Counted from the first letter of the stretch, positions 35,739 through 44,903 are shown. The stretch is 51,139 bases of DNA from Anabaena sp. 4-3 (GCF_001597745.1 NZ_LUHJ01000026.1:324737-375875); one strand, 5' to 3'. The notes: generated by a model not told the origin, from the sequence alone. Made by a program: numbers and translations.

Positions 35739-37460
35739 TCATCTCCCACTTCTGGCTTGACTAACTTGATCAGATGCGATCGCGTACCAGATTTGACCTA
35801 AAGTTTGTTGATTCAGTTTCCCACGGTCTTGGTCAGGAAACAACTGCTCAAATTTTTGATTAGCGTCTCTATTTAAATCATTAACTGTATATCTTCCCAA
35901 TTGTCCAGAACGGGCTTGTCTTCTCCATCTTTGGTAATCTTGCTCCGTATAGCTTCCTAGTTTACGGCGAGACTCTACACTGAGGTTAGCTTGTTCTATT
36001 TTATTTAGCAAATCCCCAGCAATCCCAGCCCATTCATCGCGCAAAGCTGCGTCTTTTGCTTCAGAAGTCAGAGTCCGCCCTTTTAGTTCTGGTTTGCGCC
36101 CATAGAATAACTCATCTACCGTGCGGATAAAAAAACCTTCGGGAAGTTCTAACTGTTGACGACGGCTAATCACTTCACTCAGACTAACTTTGTTGTTATT
36201 CCCCACTGGTTGAGCAATAGGATTGGGTAAGGATGGAATTTGAGGCAAAGAAATTGATGGTATCGTGATTGATGACACACCTTTAACCACAGAATTTACT
36301 ACCGCCCAAGTTCCTGCACCAGTCAAAACAACTAAAGCTGTGCCGCCAAAACTCACCGCAAACGGACGCAACCACACAGGTAACGGTAACTTTTGGGCTA
36401 AAAATTGAGTTTTACTATTAATTTTACTCACAATTGCCCCAGCTTTCCGTCCAGGGGCAACTATCATTGTCTTCATCTTGGTAATTTGGGTAACAGGTAA
36501 TTTAGTAGCAGTTGCTGAGAGTACAGGTTGTTTAGTCACAGTGGGTGAGGGTAAATCTTTCAGAACTTGCTCGGCGTTTTGATAGCGATCGCTTGGTTTA
36601 TAAGCCAGCATCTTTTTTAACACCGTCTCTAGTTGATAACTCACATTAATTTCCTTCCCCCAACGCCACATTCCATTAAAGCTATCGTATAGTCTTTGTG
36701 GCTCTTTTCCAGTCAGTAAAACTAACGCCGTTACCGCCAAAGAATATAAATCACTATTAAAATGTACTTTCCCCTGTCGTAATTGTTCCTCTGGTGCGTA
36801 TCCGTTTTTACCTAAAAGAGTGCGATTAGCTGCTAACTGAGTCATCCAAAAACCCTGAGCCGCAGGTAATTGCTTCACCCCACCAAAATCAATCAGTACA
36901 GGTAAATTATCCGAACGACGCAAAATCAAATTATCAGGAGAGATATCACGATGAACAACATCTTGAGCGTGAATATACGACAACACAGGTAAAATTTGTT
37001 CTAATAAAGTGATGACTTCCTCTTGACTAAAAGCCTTACCTTGACTTAAACGCTGTTCTAAAACTTGGTCAAAATTATCACCCTCTACATAATCTTGTAC
37101 CAAAAAGAAAAAATCCCGACTGCCGATTTTTACCTGTAAAGTCGCGTGAAACCTAGGAATTTGAGAATGACGGAGTTTTTTGAGGACATTTGCTTCTCGC
37201 TCAAACAACTCCTTAGCCTTTTGTAAATCCTGCTTCTCAGTAACTTGGGGTGCAAACTCTTTCAGCACACAAGTTTGATGAGATTTTTTGGTATCCTCAG
37301 CTAAATAAGTACGTCCAAAACCACCTCGTCCTAATTGACGTATCACCCGATAACGATTATCAACAACTTGTCCAGCAGCAAGAGCCAAAGCTTCACCGCA
37401 ATGAGTACAAAAACGATTACTGCTATGATTGGCGTGTTGTTTACTGCAATATACCTGCAT
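35739..37460 (-). CDS. Zinc-ribbon Ser/Thr kinase (tandem paralogue)
   Basis: The 573-residue protein has the zinc ribbon (CSKQH, CTHCG; 5-21), the kinase domain (about 35-305; LGRGGFGRTYLAED, CVLKEF, HRDISPDNL, DFGGVK), a linker, one membrane helix (about 365-387) and a C-terminal domain at about 425-570 similar to residues 449-590 of the neighbouring kinase (GRTL, LRDEW, SRRKLGSYT, GQIWYAI). It lacks the PPC-like domain and Pro/Thr tail. The Lys of the catalytic loop is Ser, as in its neighbour. The pair probably arose by duplication and may be co-transcribed, this gene first. Confidence 0.9.
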   Translation of the reverse strand: MQVYCSKQHANHSSNRFCTHCGEALALAAGQVVDNRYRVIRQLGRGGFGRTYLAEDTKKSHQTCVLKEFAPQVTEKQDLQKAKELFEREANVLKKLRHSQIPRFHATLQVKIGSRDFFFLVQDYVEGDNFDQVLEQRLSQGKAFSQEEVITLLEQILPVLSYIHAQDVVHRDISPDNLILRRSDNLPVLIDFGGVKQLPAAQGFWMTQLAANRTLLGKNGYAPEEQLRQGKVHFNSDLYSLAVTALVLLTGKEPQRLYDSFNGMWRWGKEINVSYQLETVLKKMLAYKPSDRYQNAEQVLKDLPSPTVTKQPVLSATATKLPVTQITKMKTMIVAPGRKAGAIVSKINSKTQFLAQKLPLPVWLRPFAVSFGGTALVVLTGAGTWAVVNSVVKGVSSITIPSISLPQIPSLPNPIAQPVGNNNKVSLSEVISRRQQLELPEGFFIRTVDELFYGRKPELKGRTLTSEAKDAALRDEWAGIAGDLLNKIEQANLSVESRRKLGSYTEQDYQRWRRQARSGQLGRYTVNDLNRDANQKFEQLFPDQDRGKLNQQTLGQIWYAIASDQVSQARSGR

Positions 37461-37544
37461 GGCGCGGAACGATAGATGAGGGTTTTTTTAAATTACTACA
37501 ATAAACACAGTTTAATTTACGGAGAATGGGGACTGAGGATTGGG

Positions 37545-37607
37545 GACTAATGACTAATGACTAATGACTAATGACCAATGACCAATGACTAATGACTAAT
37601 GACTAAA
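37545..37607 (+). repeat. TAATGAC heptamer array before the adenylating-enzyme gene
   Basis: Nine units of GACTAAT, two of them GACCAAT, after a GGGGACTGAGG heptamer piece. It ends 4 nt before ATG 37612, leaving no room for a Shine-Dalgarno site outside the array. Confidence 0.92.
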
Positions 37608-37611
37608 TAAG

Positions 37612-39129
37612 ATGAAATATCAATCAAGAGGACAGCAAGCTATTAAAGCATGGGAAGATTTTGTTTCTATCCCTCTAGAGGTGTTATTACAGCAGCATAT
37701 TAACACTTCGGCTGAATCATCTGTGTTGGATTTATTTCATGATGTGGCTGCTAATGTACCTGCTTATCAAGCTTTTTTGGCAGACAGGGGAATTAATCCC
37801 GATGCTGTGCAGAGTTTTGCAGACTTTCAGAAACTTCCTGCGATCGCTAAAGAAAATTATATTTCCCGTTATCCTCTCACAGATTTATGTCGCAACGGAC
37901 AACTAGACGGTTGCGATATGATAGCCGCTTCCTCCGGTTCTACAGGTAAACCGACATTCTGGCCGCGTTTCTTCACCGATGAATTACAAATTGCTACACG
38001 CTTCGAGCAAATTTTTCATGACAGTTTCGCCGCCGACAATAAACGCACCTTGGCTGTAATTTGTTTTACCCTCGGTACTTGGGTCGGGGGAATGTTCACA
38101 ACTAACTGCTGTCGCTATCTTGCCAGCAAAGGCTACCCCATCACTGTCATCACACCCGGTAACAATAAAGACGAAATATTGCGGGTTATACAGGAACTCG
38201 GCGGAAATTTTCAGCAAGTGGTTTTATTAGGATATCCACCATTTTTAAAAGATGTCATTGATACAGGGATTTCCCGTGGTGTAGACTGGCAACGCTATCA
38301 GATGAAATTTGTGATGGCAGGTGAAGTCTTCAGTGAAGAATGGCGCAGTTTAGTTGGTGAAAGAGTCGGTTCTCAAAATCCCTGCTATGATTTTGCTTCA
38401 CTTTACGGTACTGCTGACGCGGGAGTATTAGGTAATGAAACGCCTTTAAGTATCTGTATTCGCCGCTTTCTCGCGCAAAATCCCACCGCCGCTAAAGCGT
38501 TATTTGGAGAATCCCGTTTACCTACACTCGTGCAGTATGACCCAGTGAGCCGCTTTTTTGAAGTGCAGAACGGTCAATTATGGTTTTCTGGGAATAATGG
38601 CATTCCCCTAATAAGATATAATATTTTAGATACTGGGGGAATTATTCCCTATAATGATATGCTCCAGTTTTTAGCAGACTGGGGATTTAACCAATTAGAA
38701 AATTTAACTTCTCAAACCCCTGACTCCCCAAGAGGTATTCATCAATTACCTTTCGTTTACGTTTTTGGACGCTCTAATTTTACGGTGTCCTATTTTGGCG
38801 CGAATATCTACCCGGAAAATGTCACAGTAGGATTAGAGCAACCTGTGATTAAAGATTGGGTAACGGGTAAATTCGTTTTGCAGGTAAAAGAAGACGCAGA
38901 TAAAAATAGATTTTTATCTGTAGTTGTGGAATTAGCACCGGGGGTAGAAGGTAGCGAAGACAAACGCCAAGCTATCACCACCTCAATTCTTAACCAATTG
39001 TTGAGACTTAACAGCGAGTTTGCTAACTACGTGCCGAAAGAATATCAAACCCCGCAAGTTATGTTAACACCAACGGGCGATCGCGAATATTTCCCCATCG
39101 GCGTAAAACATCGCTACACACGCCAATAA
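37612..39129 (+). CDS. PaaK-like AMP-dependent acyl-CoA ligase/adenylating enzyme
   Basis: The 505-residue protein is of the phenylacetate-CoA ligase branch of the ANL superfamily. It has the N-terminal VPAYQAFLADRGINP segment, the ATP loop ASSGSTGKPTFW (about 106-117), FASLYGTADAGVLG near 262 (the usual YGxTE-like motif), and the GIPLIRYNILDTGGIIPY hinge region near 332. It would activate a carboxylic acid as acyl-adenylate and pass it to CoA or another acceptor. No carrier protein, thioesterase or pathway gene is adjacent, so the substrate is unknown. The ATG lies 4 nt after a heptamer array. Confidence 0.85.
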   Translation: MKYQSRGQQAIKAWEDFVSIPLEVLLQQHINTSAESSVLDLFHDVAANVPAYQAFLADRGINPDAVQSFADFQKLPAIAKENYISRYPLTDLCRNGQLDGCDMIAASSGSTGKPTFWPRFFTDELQIATRFEQIFHDSFAADNKRTLAVICFTLGTWVGGMFTTNCCRYLASKGYPITVITPGNNKDEILRVIQELGGNFQQVVLLGYPPFLKDVIDTGISRGVDWQRYQMKFVMAGEVFSEEWRSLVGERVGSQNPCYDFASLYGTADAGVLGNETPLSICIRRFLAQNPTAAKALFGESRLPTLVQYDPVSRFFEVQNGQLWFSGNNGIPLIRYNILDTGGIIPYNDMLQFLADWGFNQLENLTSQTPDSPRGIHQLPFVYVFGRSNFTVSYFGANIYPENVTVGLEQPVIKDWVTGKFVLQVKEDADKNRFLSVVVELAPGVEGSEDKRQAITTSILNQLLRLNSEFANYVPKEYQTPQVMLTPTGDREYFPIGVKHRYTRQ

Positions 39130-39194
39130 ATCTTGTGGGGTGGGCATCCTGCCTGCCCTAAAGTAATTCATATTTGATGAGGATATGAGGATAT

Positions 39195-39227
39195 AGATCC
39201 CCGACTTCTCAAAGAAGTCGGGGATCT
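39195..39227. repeat. 33-nt palindromic hairpin, copy 6
   Basis: AGATCCCCGACTTCT-CAA-complement, identical to copy 2, between the convergent ligase and moeA genes. It could end both transcripts. Confidence 0.85.
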
Positions 39228-39237
39228 GAATATTTAT

Positions 39238-40461
39238 TCACTGTAAAACCTCTATTTCTTCCCCTGGTAAAATCAAAGTTTTACCGACTGGCAGCACAGC
39301 TAAAGCATTTGTTTGAGCTAAATTAATTAAATTGCCAGAAATATGACTACCTTTAGCTTTGTGAAATTCGTAAACGCCATCAATTAAATGTAAACTTCCC
39401 CAAATATAAGTTTCGCGCTTACCATCTGAACGTAACTCATCATGCGATCGCACTCTGATAAATTCCACATCCCAACCCGCAGCCATTCCCCCCAATTTCC
39501 TAATAGTCGGTTGCACAAATCGCCAAAAAGTCACCAAAACCGCCGCCGGATTTCCCGGTAAACCGAAATATATCGGCGACTGGGGAAAGCTGGCGACGGT
39601 GAGGGGTTTTCCTGGGCGCATCGCTACAGCGCGGATGTGAATTGTCGCGCCTAACTCATCAAGAATTTTGTCAACGTAATCATAATCACCCACAGACACA
39701 CCACCGGAAGAAATCACTATATCGGCGTTAGCTATGGCGTGTTTAATCGTTGCTGCTAAATCTTCTGGGTTATCCTTAACAATGCCTAATAATATCGGTT
39801 CTGCGCCGCTTTGTTGCACCAAAGCAGCTAAAGCATACTGATTAGAATCAACAATTTGTCCTGGTTGTAAAGCTTGATTGACTGTAACTAACTCATCTCC
39901 AGTAGAAAAAATCGCTACACGAGGACGACGGTAAACCCTGACTTGAGAACACTGAGAAGCGGCTAAAACAGCAATTTCCGCCGCCGTTAACTTAATCCCT
40001 GCTGGTAATAATTCTGTCCCTGCTTGATAATAAGAGGCTTTGCGTCTGACAAATTCCCCACTTTGGGGTGTAGTGAGAATCAAAACCCGGTTATCTTCCC
40101 GGCGTGTTTTTTCTTGCATGACGACAGTATCAGCACCCTTGGGAATCACCGCACCCGTAAAAATCCGTGCGGCTTGTCCTGGTTGTAGGGTAAACTGGGG
40201 CTGATAGCCGGCGGCAACTTCGGCGACAATTTCTAAATTAACTGGCTGTTCAACGCTAGAGTTTTGGACATCCTCATAACGTACCGCATAGCCATCCATC
40301 GCCGAATTATCCCAGTGAGGAAAATCTAAAGCACTGGTGACAGACGTTGCTAAAATACGTCCGTTAGCGGCGAATAAATCTATATCTTCCGTAGCTTGTA
40401 GGCTGTGTAGTGGTTGAACTAAATTGAAAATAGTTGCTGCTGCATCCCTGACTGATAACAT
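39238..40461 (-). CDS. moeA: Molybdopterin molybdotransferase MoeA
   Basis: From ATG 40461 the enzyme is 407 residues, the normal MoeA length. It inserts molybdate into adenylated molybdopterin to make molybdenum cofactor, which nitrate reductase needs. Motifs: DNSAMDGYAVR near 50, GQAARIFTGAVIPKGADTVVMQE near 94-116, IFSTGDELV near 185, SGGVSVGDYDYV near 250 and PGKPLTVASF near 281. The frame stays open to 40539, but those codons run into a MITE. GAGG lies 8 nt before ATG 40461, and the spacer is a HIP1 octamer. No other molybdenum gene is in the window. Confidence 0.94.
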   Translation of the reverse strand: MLSVRDAAATIFNLVQPLHSLQATEDIDLFAANGRILATSVTSALDFPHWDNSAMDGYAVRYEDVQNSSVEQPVNLEIVAEVAAGYQPQFTLQPGQAARIFTGAVIPKGADTVVMQEKTRREDNRVLILTTPQSGEFVRRKASYYQAGTELLPAGIKLTAAEIAVLAASQCSQVRVYRRPRVAIFSTGDELVTVNQALQPGQIVDSNQYALAALVQQSGAEPILLGIVKDNPEDLAATIKHAIANADIVISSGGVSVGDYDYVDKILDELGATIHIRAVAMRPGKPLTVASFPQSPIYFGLPGNPAAVLVTFWRFVQPTIRKLGGMAAGWDVEFIRVRSHDELRSDGKRETYIWGSLHLIDGVYEFHKAKGSHISGNLINLAQTNALAVLPVGKTLILPGEEIEVLQ

Positions 40462-40469
40462 AGCGATCG

Positions 40470-40473
40470 CCTC
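40470..40473 (-). promoter_or_regulatory. Ribosome binding site fixing the moeA start
   Basis: On the minus strand GAGG stands 8 nt before ATG 40461, and the spacer is almost exactly the HIP1 octamer GCGATCGC (40463-40470). Confidence 0.6.
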
Positions 40474-40509
40474 AAATTTCCTGAAATAATTTACCTCAGC
40501 CTGAAATTG

Positions 40510-40645
40510 TAGTGGCGTGTCAAGGCTAAAGTAGTGCAAAAATATAGTTCTTGTAGTGTAAGCTCTCTAGCCTGCACCGGACGGGCTAGAGAGCTTATCC
40601 TACAAGAGAGTTTTAATGCAACATTTTAAGCTTGCCACGCCACTA
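40510..40645. mobile_element. 136-nt MITE-like element, intact
   Basis: TAGTGGCGTG at the left and CACGCCACTA at the right, with TA at both edges, suggest a TA target duplication. A central perfect stem AAGCTCTCTAGCC/GGGCTAGAGAGCTT surrounds TGCACCGGAC. Related copies are at 44051 and 48034. Confidence 0.8.
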
Positions 40646-40665
40646 GATAATAAAAGTAATAATTA

Positions 40666-40717
40666 CTCCCCAATCCCCAGTCCCCAATCCCCAATCCCCA
40701 GTCCCTAATCCCCAATT
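40666..40717 (+). repeat. CCCCAAT/CCCCAGT heptamer array
   Basis: Seven units of CCCCA(A/G)T, one with a C-to-T change, end 3 nt before the ATG of the RDD-protein gene. Confidence 0.88.
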
Positions 40718-40719
40718 TT

Positions 40720-41277
40720 ATGACTATCGAACGAATTCCCCAACAACACTATCCCAAAGCCGAGATTAATCGGCGCGGTATGGCGTTGGGTTTAGATTTT
40801 CTCGTGGTTTGGCTAGTCAGTTCTCTGTTGGGAAGTTATCAAGTCGGGATTCAATTCATGCAAATTCTAGTTTTTATCTTTGGTTGGCTAGTTTTGCGCG
40901 TCTTGGTAGTTTATAACAATCAAGGGCAAAGTTTGGGGCGTTGGGCGTTTGACTTAAAGGTGTTAGCAGTGGAAGGAGGAGAAGTTGTCGGCAGAATTCC
41001 CCAATTACCAGCACTGTTGAAAAGAGAAGCTATAATTGGCTTTGGGGCAATTTTGGTCTCTGTTGCTTTAGGCAATATTCGAGCCAACCCTACTGCTATA
41101 CTGCTAGTAATTCCCCTAGCTATTGACTGCGGTGCTGCTTTATCTGATACTCAGATGCGGCAAGCTTTGCATGACCGTTATGCAGGAACTTTCATTGTTT
41201 CGTCGCGTCGGGGCTACTCGTTGGATCTAAAAATTAAACGATTAGTTGAAACTTTGCGGCGGAATGTGAGAAGATAG
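40720..41277 (+). CDS. RDD-family membrane protein
   Basis: The 185-residue protein shows the RDD pattern: Arg in RRGMALGLDFLVVWL, with Asp27 at the start of the first membrane helix; a second helix (about 45-65); the conserved NQGQSLGRWAFDLKV; a third helix pair near 110-140; and LHDRYAGTFIV. RDD proteins are small membrane proteins of mostly unknown role, some linked to ion exchange. It lies 43 nt upstream of rpmG on the same strand and could be co-transcribed with the ribosomal genes. Its ATG follows directly after a heptamer array and no Shine-Dalgarno site is seen. Confidence 0.85.
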   Translation: MTIERIPQQHYPKAEINRRGMALGLDFLVVWLVSSLLGSYQVGIQFMQILVFIFGWLVLRVLVVYNNQGQSLGRWAFDLKVLAVEGGEVVGRIPQLPALLKREAIIGFGAILVSVALGNIRANPTAILLVIPLAIDCGAALSDTQMRQALHDRYAGTFIVSSRRGYSLDLKIKRLVETLRRNVRR

Positions 41278-41320
41278 ATATTTGTGTTAATTCTCTTCAG
41301 GCTTTAGCGTTTGTAAGATT

Positions 41321-41515
41321 ATGGCAAAGAGTAAAGGTGTCCGCATTATAGTGACACTAGAGTGTACCGAGTGTCGAACAAATCCAGATAAGCGATCGCC
41401 AGGTGTTTCCCGGTATACGACAACCAAGAACCGTCGGAACACCACCAACCGCTTAGAACTGAACAAGTTCTGTCCTCACTGTAATAAACATACCGTTCAC
41501 AAGGAAATCAAGTAA
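41321..41515 (+). CDS. rpmG: Ribosomal protein bL33
   Basis: The 64-residue protein is bL33 of the zinc-binding (C+) type: CTEC near 15-18 and CPHC near 52-55 supply four Cys. It begins [18 protein letters not shown] and has the [18 protein letters not shown] core. It is a 50S subunit component. It is followed by rpsR after only 2 nt, the usual cyanobacterial arrangement, so the two are one operon. Confidence 0.97.
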   Translation: MAKSKGVRIIVTLECTECRTNPDKRSPGVSRYTTTKNRRNTTNRLELNKFCPHCNKHTVHKEIK

Positions 41516-41517
41516 AG

Positions 41518-41733
41518 ATGAGTTACTACCGTCGTCGTTTGTCTCCAATTAAGCCTGGAGAACCAATTGATTACAAAGATGTTGACTTGTTGCGGAAGTT
41601 TATCACCGAACGGGGTAAAATATTGCCACGTCGGATTACTGGACTAACCGCTAAACAACAGCGAGACTTAACATTAGCGATTAAACGGGCGCGTATCGTG
41701 GCTTTATTGCCATTTATCAATGCAGAAGGCTAA
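41518..41733 (+). CDS. rpsR: Ribosomal protein bS18
   Basis: The 71-residue protein is bS18: [27 protein letters not shown] and [34 protein letters not shown] are near-consensus. It binds 16S rRNA in the 30S platform with bS6. It lies 2 nt after rpmG and 220 nt before the RNase gene. Confidence 0.97.
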   Translation: MSYYRRRLSPIKPGEPIDYKDVDLLRKFITERGKILPRRITGLTAKQQRDLTLAIKRARIVALLPFINAEG

Positions 41734-41953
41734 AAGCGAGTTGTTACTGAGTATTTTAGACTGGGCATGAACAAGAGAGGCTACATAAAAGGTGATATGT
41801 AGCTTTCGATTATCTGAGTCCATAATCTAAAATCTCAGTCAACGTAGGAGCTTGAGATAAATCTCAAATCATGAGATTTTGGATTTAGTAGTCAATATTT
41901 AACTCCAGAATCTAAAATTTAGTTGTCAACCAAATAATTAAAGTGCGAGAGTT

Positions 41954-44014
41954 GTGGAGAAGGGGACGCTAGTTGAATTTAGGGTTCAAAGCGATCGCCG
42001 TTTGGGGGTGGTAGACCGTCCAGACGGTAAAACACGTTGGTTTGTGATCGATGAACGTGGTCAATCCCACAGCCTCGCGCCTAGACAAATTACCTACACA
42101 GTCAACGGTCAAACCTACAAGCCGTCTGACATTCCCAGCTTTTTAGAGCAAGTCAAACCATATTTAGACCCCTCAAGTTTAGAAGTAGCTTGGGAATTGC
42201 TGGTTGAGGATGGGGAAGCAGTCACCCCGGCGGAAATGGCAAATTTATTATTTTCCGAATCAGACCCAGCCCCCTGTTATGCCGCCCATTGTTTACTGTC
42301 AGATGATAAACTCTACTTTAAGCAAAAAGGTGAAGCTTACGAGCCGAGAACGAGTTCTCAGGTAGCAGATATTAAACACCAAATACAAGTAAAAGCCCTC
42401 AAAGCCAGGGAACAGCAAGACTTTTTAGTGCGTGTAGAAACAGCACTACAAGGGGAAGCAGTAGAATGGCAGCGTTATGACCGTCAACGTCTAGAAGCAT
42501 TAGAAAAGTACGCAACGCTGTTAGCAGAGATTTTCCGGGGGGGAGTCAATAATGAATCCCTAGCGCGGGCTTATCCTCCTCCAGCCCCAGTCTTAGAAAC
42601 AATGAGTATGTTGGGGAGAGCCGCAACACCCCAAGGAGCTTGGGAATTATTGGTAGAATTGGGATGGTGGAGTTTGCATGAAAACTTGTTCCTGCGTCGT
42701 TCTGCAATTCCAGTCCAGTTTGCTAGTAAGGTATTAGAAGTGGCGGAACAACGTTTGCAATATCCTCCAATCGACTCAGATACAAATCGTCTAGATTTGA
42801 CTCACCTCAAGGTTTACACCATTGATGATGAAAGCACCACGGAAATAGATGACGGACTGAGTTGGGAAAAACTCGCCGATGGTAGACAACAACTGTGGGT
42901 ACATATCGCCGATCCTACCCGTTGGTTAGCACCAGAAGATGATTTAGACCTAGAAGCACGAAAGCGGGGCAGCACAGTATATTTACCGACGGGGATGGTT
43001 CCCATGTTCCCCGAAGTTCTGGCGACTGGGCCGATGAGTTTGGTACAGGGAAAAGTCTGTTGTGCTTTGAGTTTTGGCGTAATTTTAGATGAAAATGGGG
43101 CAGTAGAAGATTATACCATACATCCGAGTTTAATTAAACCTACCTACCGCCTCACCTACGAAGATGTAGATGAGATGCTGGAGTTAGGGGTAGAAGCAGA
43201 ACCAGAAATAGCGGCGATCGCCTCTTGGGCAACCAAGCGCAAAGCTTGGCGGTATCATCAAGGCGCGATTAGTATCAGTATGCCGGAGGCCATGATTAAA
43301 GTCAAAGATGACGACATCAGTATCGACATCTTAGATGATTCCCCTTCCCGGCAGTTAGTAGCAGAAATGATGATTTTAGCTGGGGAAGTAGCCGCCCGTT
43401 ACGGTCAAAAGCATAACATCCCCTTACCCTTCCGTGGTCAACCCCAGCCCGAATTACCCCCAGAAGAAGAATTACTCCAGCTACCGCCAGGGTTTGTGCG
43501 CGCCTGTGCCATGCGGCGTTGTATGCCCAAGAGTGAAATGAGTATTACTCCGGTGCGTCACGCTGGCTTAGGCTTGGATACTTACACTCAAGCAACGTCT
43601 CCGATTCGTCGTTACAGTGACTTATTGACTCACTTCCAACTCAAAGCCCATTTACGGGGAGAAGTTCCGCCATTTTCCGCCGAACAACTCAAAGAAGTGA
43701 TGATGACCGTCATCAGTACCACTCAAGAATTGACAATGGTAGAACGGCAAACGAATAAATACTGGGCGTTAGAGTATTTGCGCCGTCAACCTGAGCAAAT
43801 TTGGCAAGCAACAGTATTAATGTGGTTGCGAGAAGACAGCAATTTAGCACTAATATTGTTAGAAGATTTAGGTTTGCAGTTACCGATGATTTTCAGACGG
43901 TCGGTGAACCTGGGCGAACAAATATCAGTTAAAGTTAGCATTGCTGACCCACGAAAAGATGTGATTCAGTTCCAAGAGATAATTTATCAAGAAGCCCAGA
44001 CAGCAGCAAATTAG
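41954..44014 (+). CDS. rnb: RNase II/R-family 3'-5' exoribonuclease
   Basis: The 686-residue protein starts at GTG. It degrades RNA from the 3' end to mononucleotides. The RNB catalytic domain (about 275-590) shows the metal-binding Asp cluster in YTIDDESTTEIDDGLSWE and DPTRWLAPEDDLDLEARKRGSTVYLP. RHAGLGLDTYTQATSPIRRYSDLLTHFQL near 535 is the family signature, followed by an S1-like C-terminus. The N-terminal segment (LVEFRVQSDRRLGVVDRPDGK) is a small beta-barrel. It is shorter than typical RNase R and lacks its Lys-rich tail. Following rpmG-rpsR is a common cyanobacterial order. Confidence 0.92.
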   Translation: MEKGTLVEFRVQSDRRLGVVDRPDGKTRWFVIDERGQSHSLAPRQITYTVNGQTYKPSDIPSFLEQVKPYLDPSSLEVAWELLVEDGEAVTPAEMANLLFSESDPAPCYAAHCLLSDDKLYFKQKGEAYEPRTSSQVADIKHQIQVKALKAREQQDFLVRVETALQGEAVEWQRYDRQRLEALEKYATLLAEIFRGGVNNESLARAYPPPAPVLETMSMLGRAATPQGAWELLVELGWWSLHENLFLRRSAIPVQFASKVLEVAEQRLQYPPIDSDTNRLDLTHLKVYTIDDESTTEIDDGLSWEKLADGRQQLWVHIADPTRWLAPEDDLDLEARKRGSTVYLPTGMVPMFPEVLATGPMSLVQGKVCCALSFGVILDENGAVEDYTIHPSLIKPTYRLTYEDVDEMLELGVEAEPEIAAIASWATKRKAWRYHQGAISISMPEAMIKVKDDDISIDILDDSPSRQLVAEMMILAGEVAARYGQKHNIPLPFRGQPQPELPPEEELLQLPPGFVRACAMRRCMPKSEMSITPVRHAGLGLDTYTQATSPIRRYSDLLTHFQLKAHLRGEVPPFSAEQLKEVMMTVISTTQELTMVERQTNKYWALEYLRRQPEQIWQATVLMWLREDSNLALILLEDLGLQLPMIFRRSVNLGEQISVKVSIADPRKDVIQFQEIIYQEAQTAAN

Positions 44015-44050
44015 AATCTTTCATCAAGCAGATAACAGTAAAAGATGATG

Positions 44051-44155
44051 TAGTAGCGTGGCAAGGCTAAAGTAGTGCAAAAATATAGTTTTTGTGGTGT
44101 AAGCTCTCTAGCCTGCACCGGACGGGCAAGATGCCCATCCCACAAGAGAATCATG
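44051..44155. mobile_element. Truncated, chimeric MITE of the 40510 family
   Basis: The left arm (TAGTAGCGTGGCAAGGCTAA...) matches 40510, but the right terminal repeat is missing. The centre is mismatched: left AAGCTCTCTAGCC faces right GGGCAAGATGCCC. Confidence 0.7.
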
Positions 44156-44167
44156 CTCGCCTCTATT

Positions 44168-44770
44168 TTATCCCAACGTCGCCACCAGTTCCTTTAAGCG
44201 ATCGCGTCCATCTCGAAATACACACCAACCATCGCCAACTAAGACAGCTTCTATCTTTTCTAAGGCGGCTAATCGACGCACTGAAGTCACTGCTTCAGCT
44301 TTATTCAGCAGCTTGTCATCTGATATAATACTCAAACTGCCCGCTTTGTAGGCTCGGACTAAATCACCGGTAATCAAAGTAGTTTCTTCTAACAACAGTG
44401 CTAACTCACCGGGAGTTTTAGAACCTTGCATTTCCATCACCTTGAGGCCGGGGACAAATTCATCACCATCAGCTAACCAGCGATCGCACATTAAGGGAAA
44501 AGACTCTTTTTCGGCTATAGGCCCGGCTATCTTCGCATAGGTTTGATCAGCAATTTCCTTAGCTGACCGAATATGGTCAGAGTTAGTTAGTATAATCCAA
44601 TCCACACCACCCAGAGAAATTAAGTGATTCCAGTCATGATTGGATAATGCCACCGGATCAATCAAAATATTACCACCGGGACGAATCCAAGCAAAGCCAT
44701 TGAAATCAATATTTCTTGCTGGGTTGAAACAAGACCAGCCATATAAATCAGGACGGTGCAGAAATTTCAT
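44168..44770 (-). CDS. Metallo-beta-lactamase-fold protein with degenerate metal site
   Basis: The 200-residue protein has the MBL fold order: GGNILIDPVAL near 32, VDWIILTNSDHIRSAKEI near 56-73, a SKTPGELALLL strand near 117 and LITGDLV near 132. The usual HxHxDH is reduced to LTNSDH, keeping only Asp-His, and the later HTPGH is GSKTPGE without His. The final His is not evident either. A normal dinuclear zinc hydrolase site is therefore unlikely. It converges with the RNase gene, separated by a MITE remnant. The function is unassigned. Confidence 0.75.
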   Translation of the reverse strand: MKFLHRPDLYGWSCFNPARNIDFNGFAWIRPGGNILIDPVALSNHDWNHLISLGGVDWIILTNSDHIRSAKEIADQTYAKIAGPIAEKESFPLMCDRWLADGDEFVPGLKVMEMQGSKTPGELALLLEETTLITGDLVRAYKAGSLSIISDDKLLNKAEAVTSVRRLAALEKIEAVLVGDGWCVFRDGRDRLKELVATLG

Positions 44771-44903
44771 AGTTATTCTGGCTCTAGAGCTTTGATTATG
44801 ATGTAGTTATAGTCAGCATCAATAATCTATCATTCAAAGCTGTTCTGTATATCGAATCAACCAAATGTAGGCGATCGCATTTACAAGTTGCTGTCAAAAC
44901 CTT

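Noticed and set aside
44092-44328. 78-codon plus-strand frame
   Set aside because: It begins in the truncated MITE and continues antisense to the MBL-fold gene.
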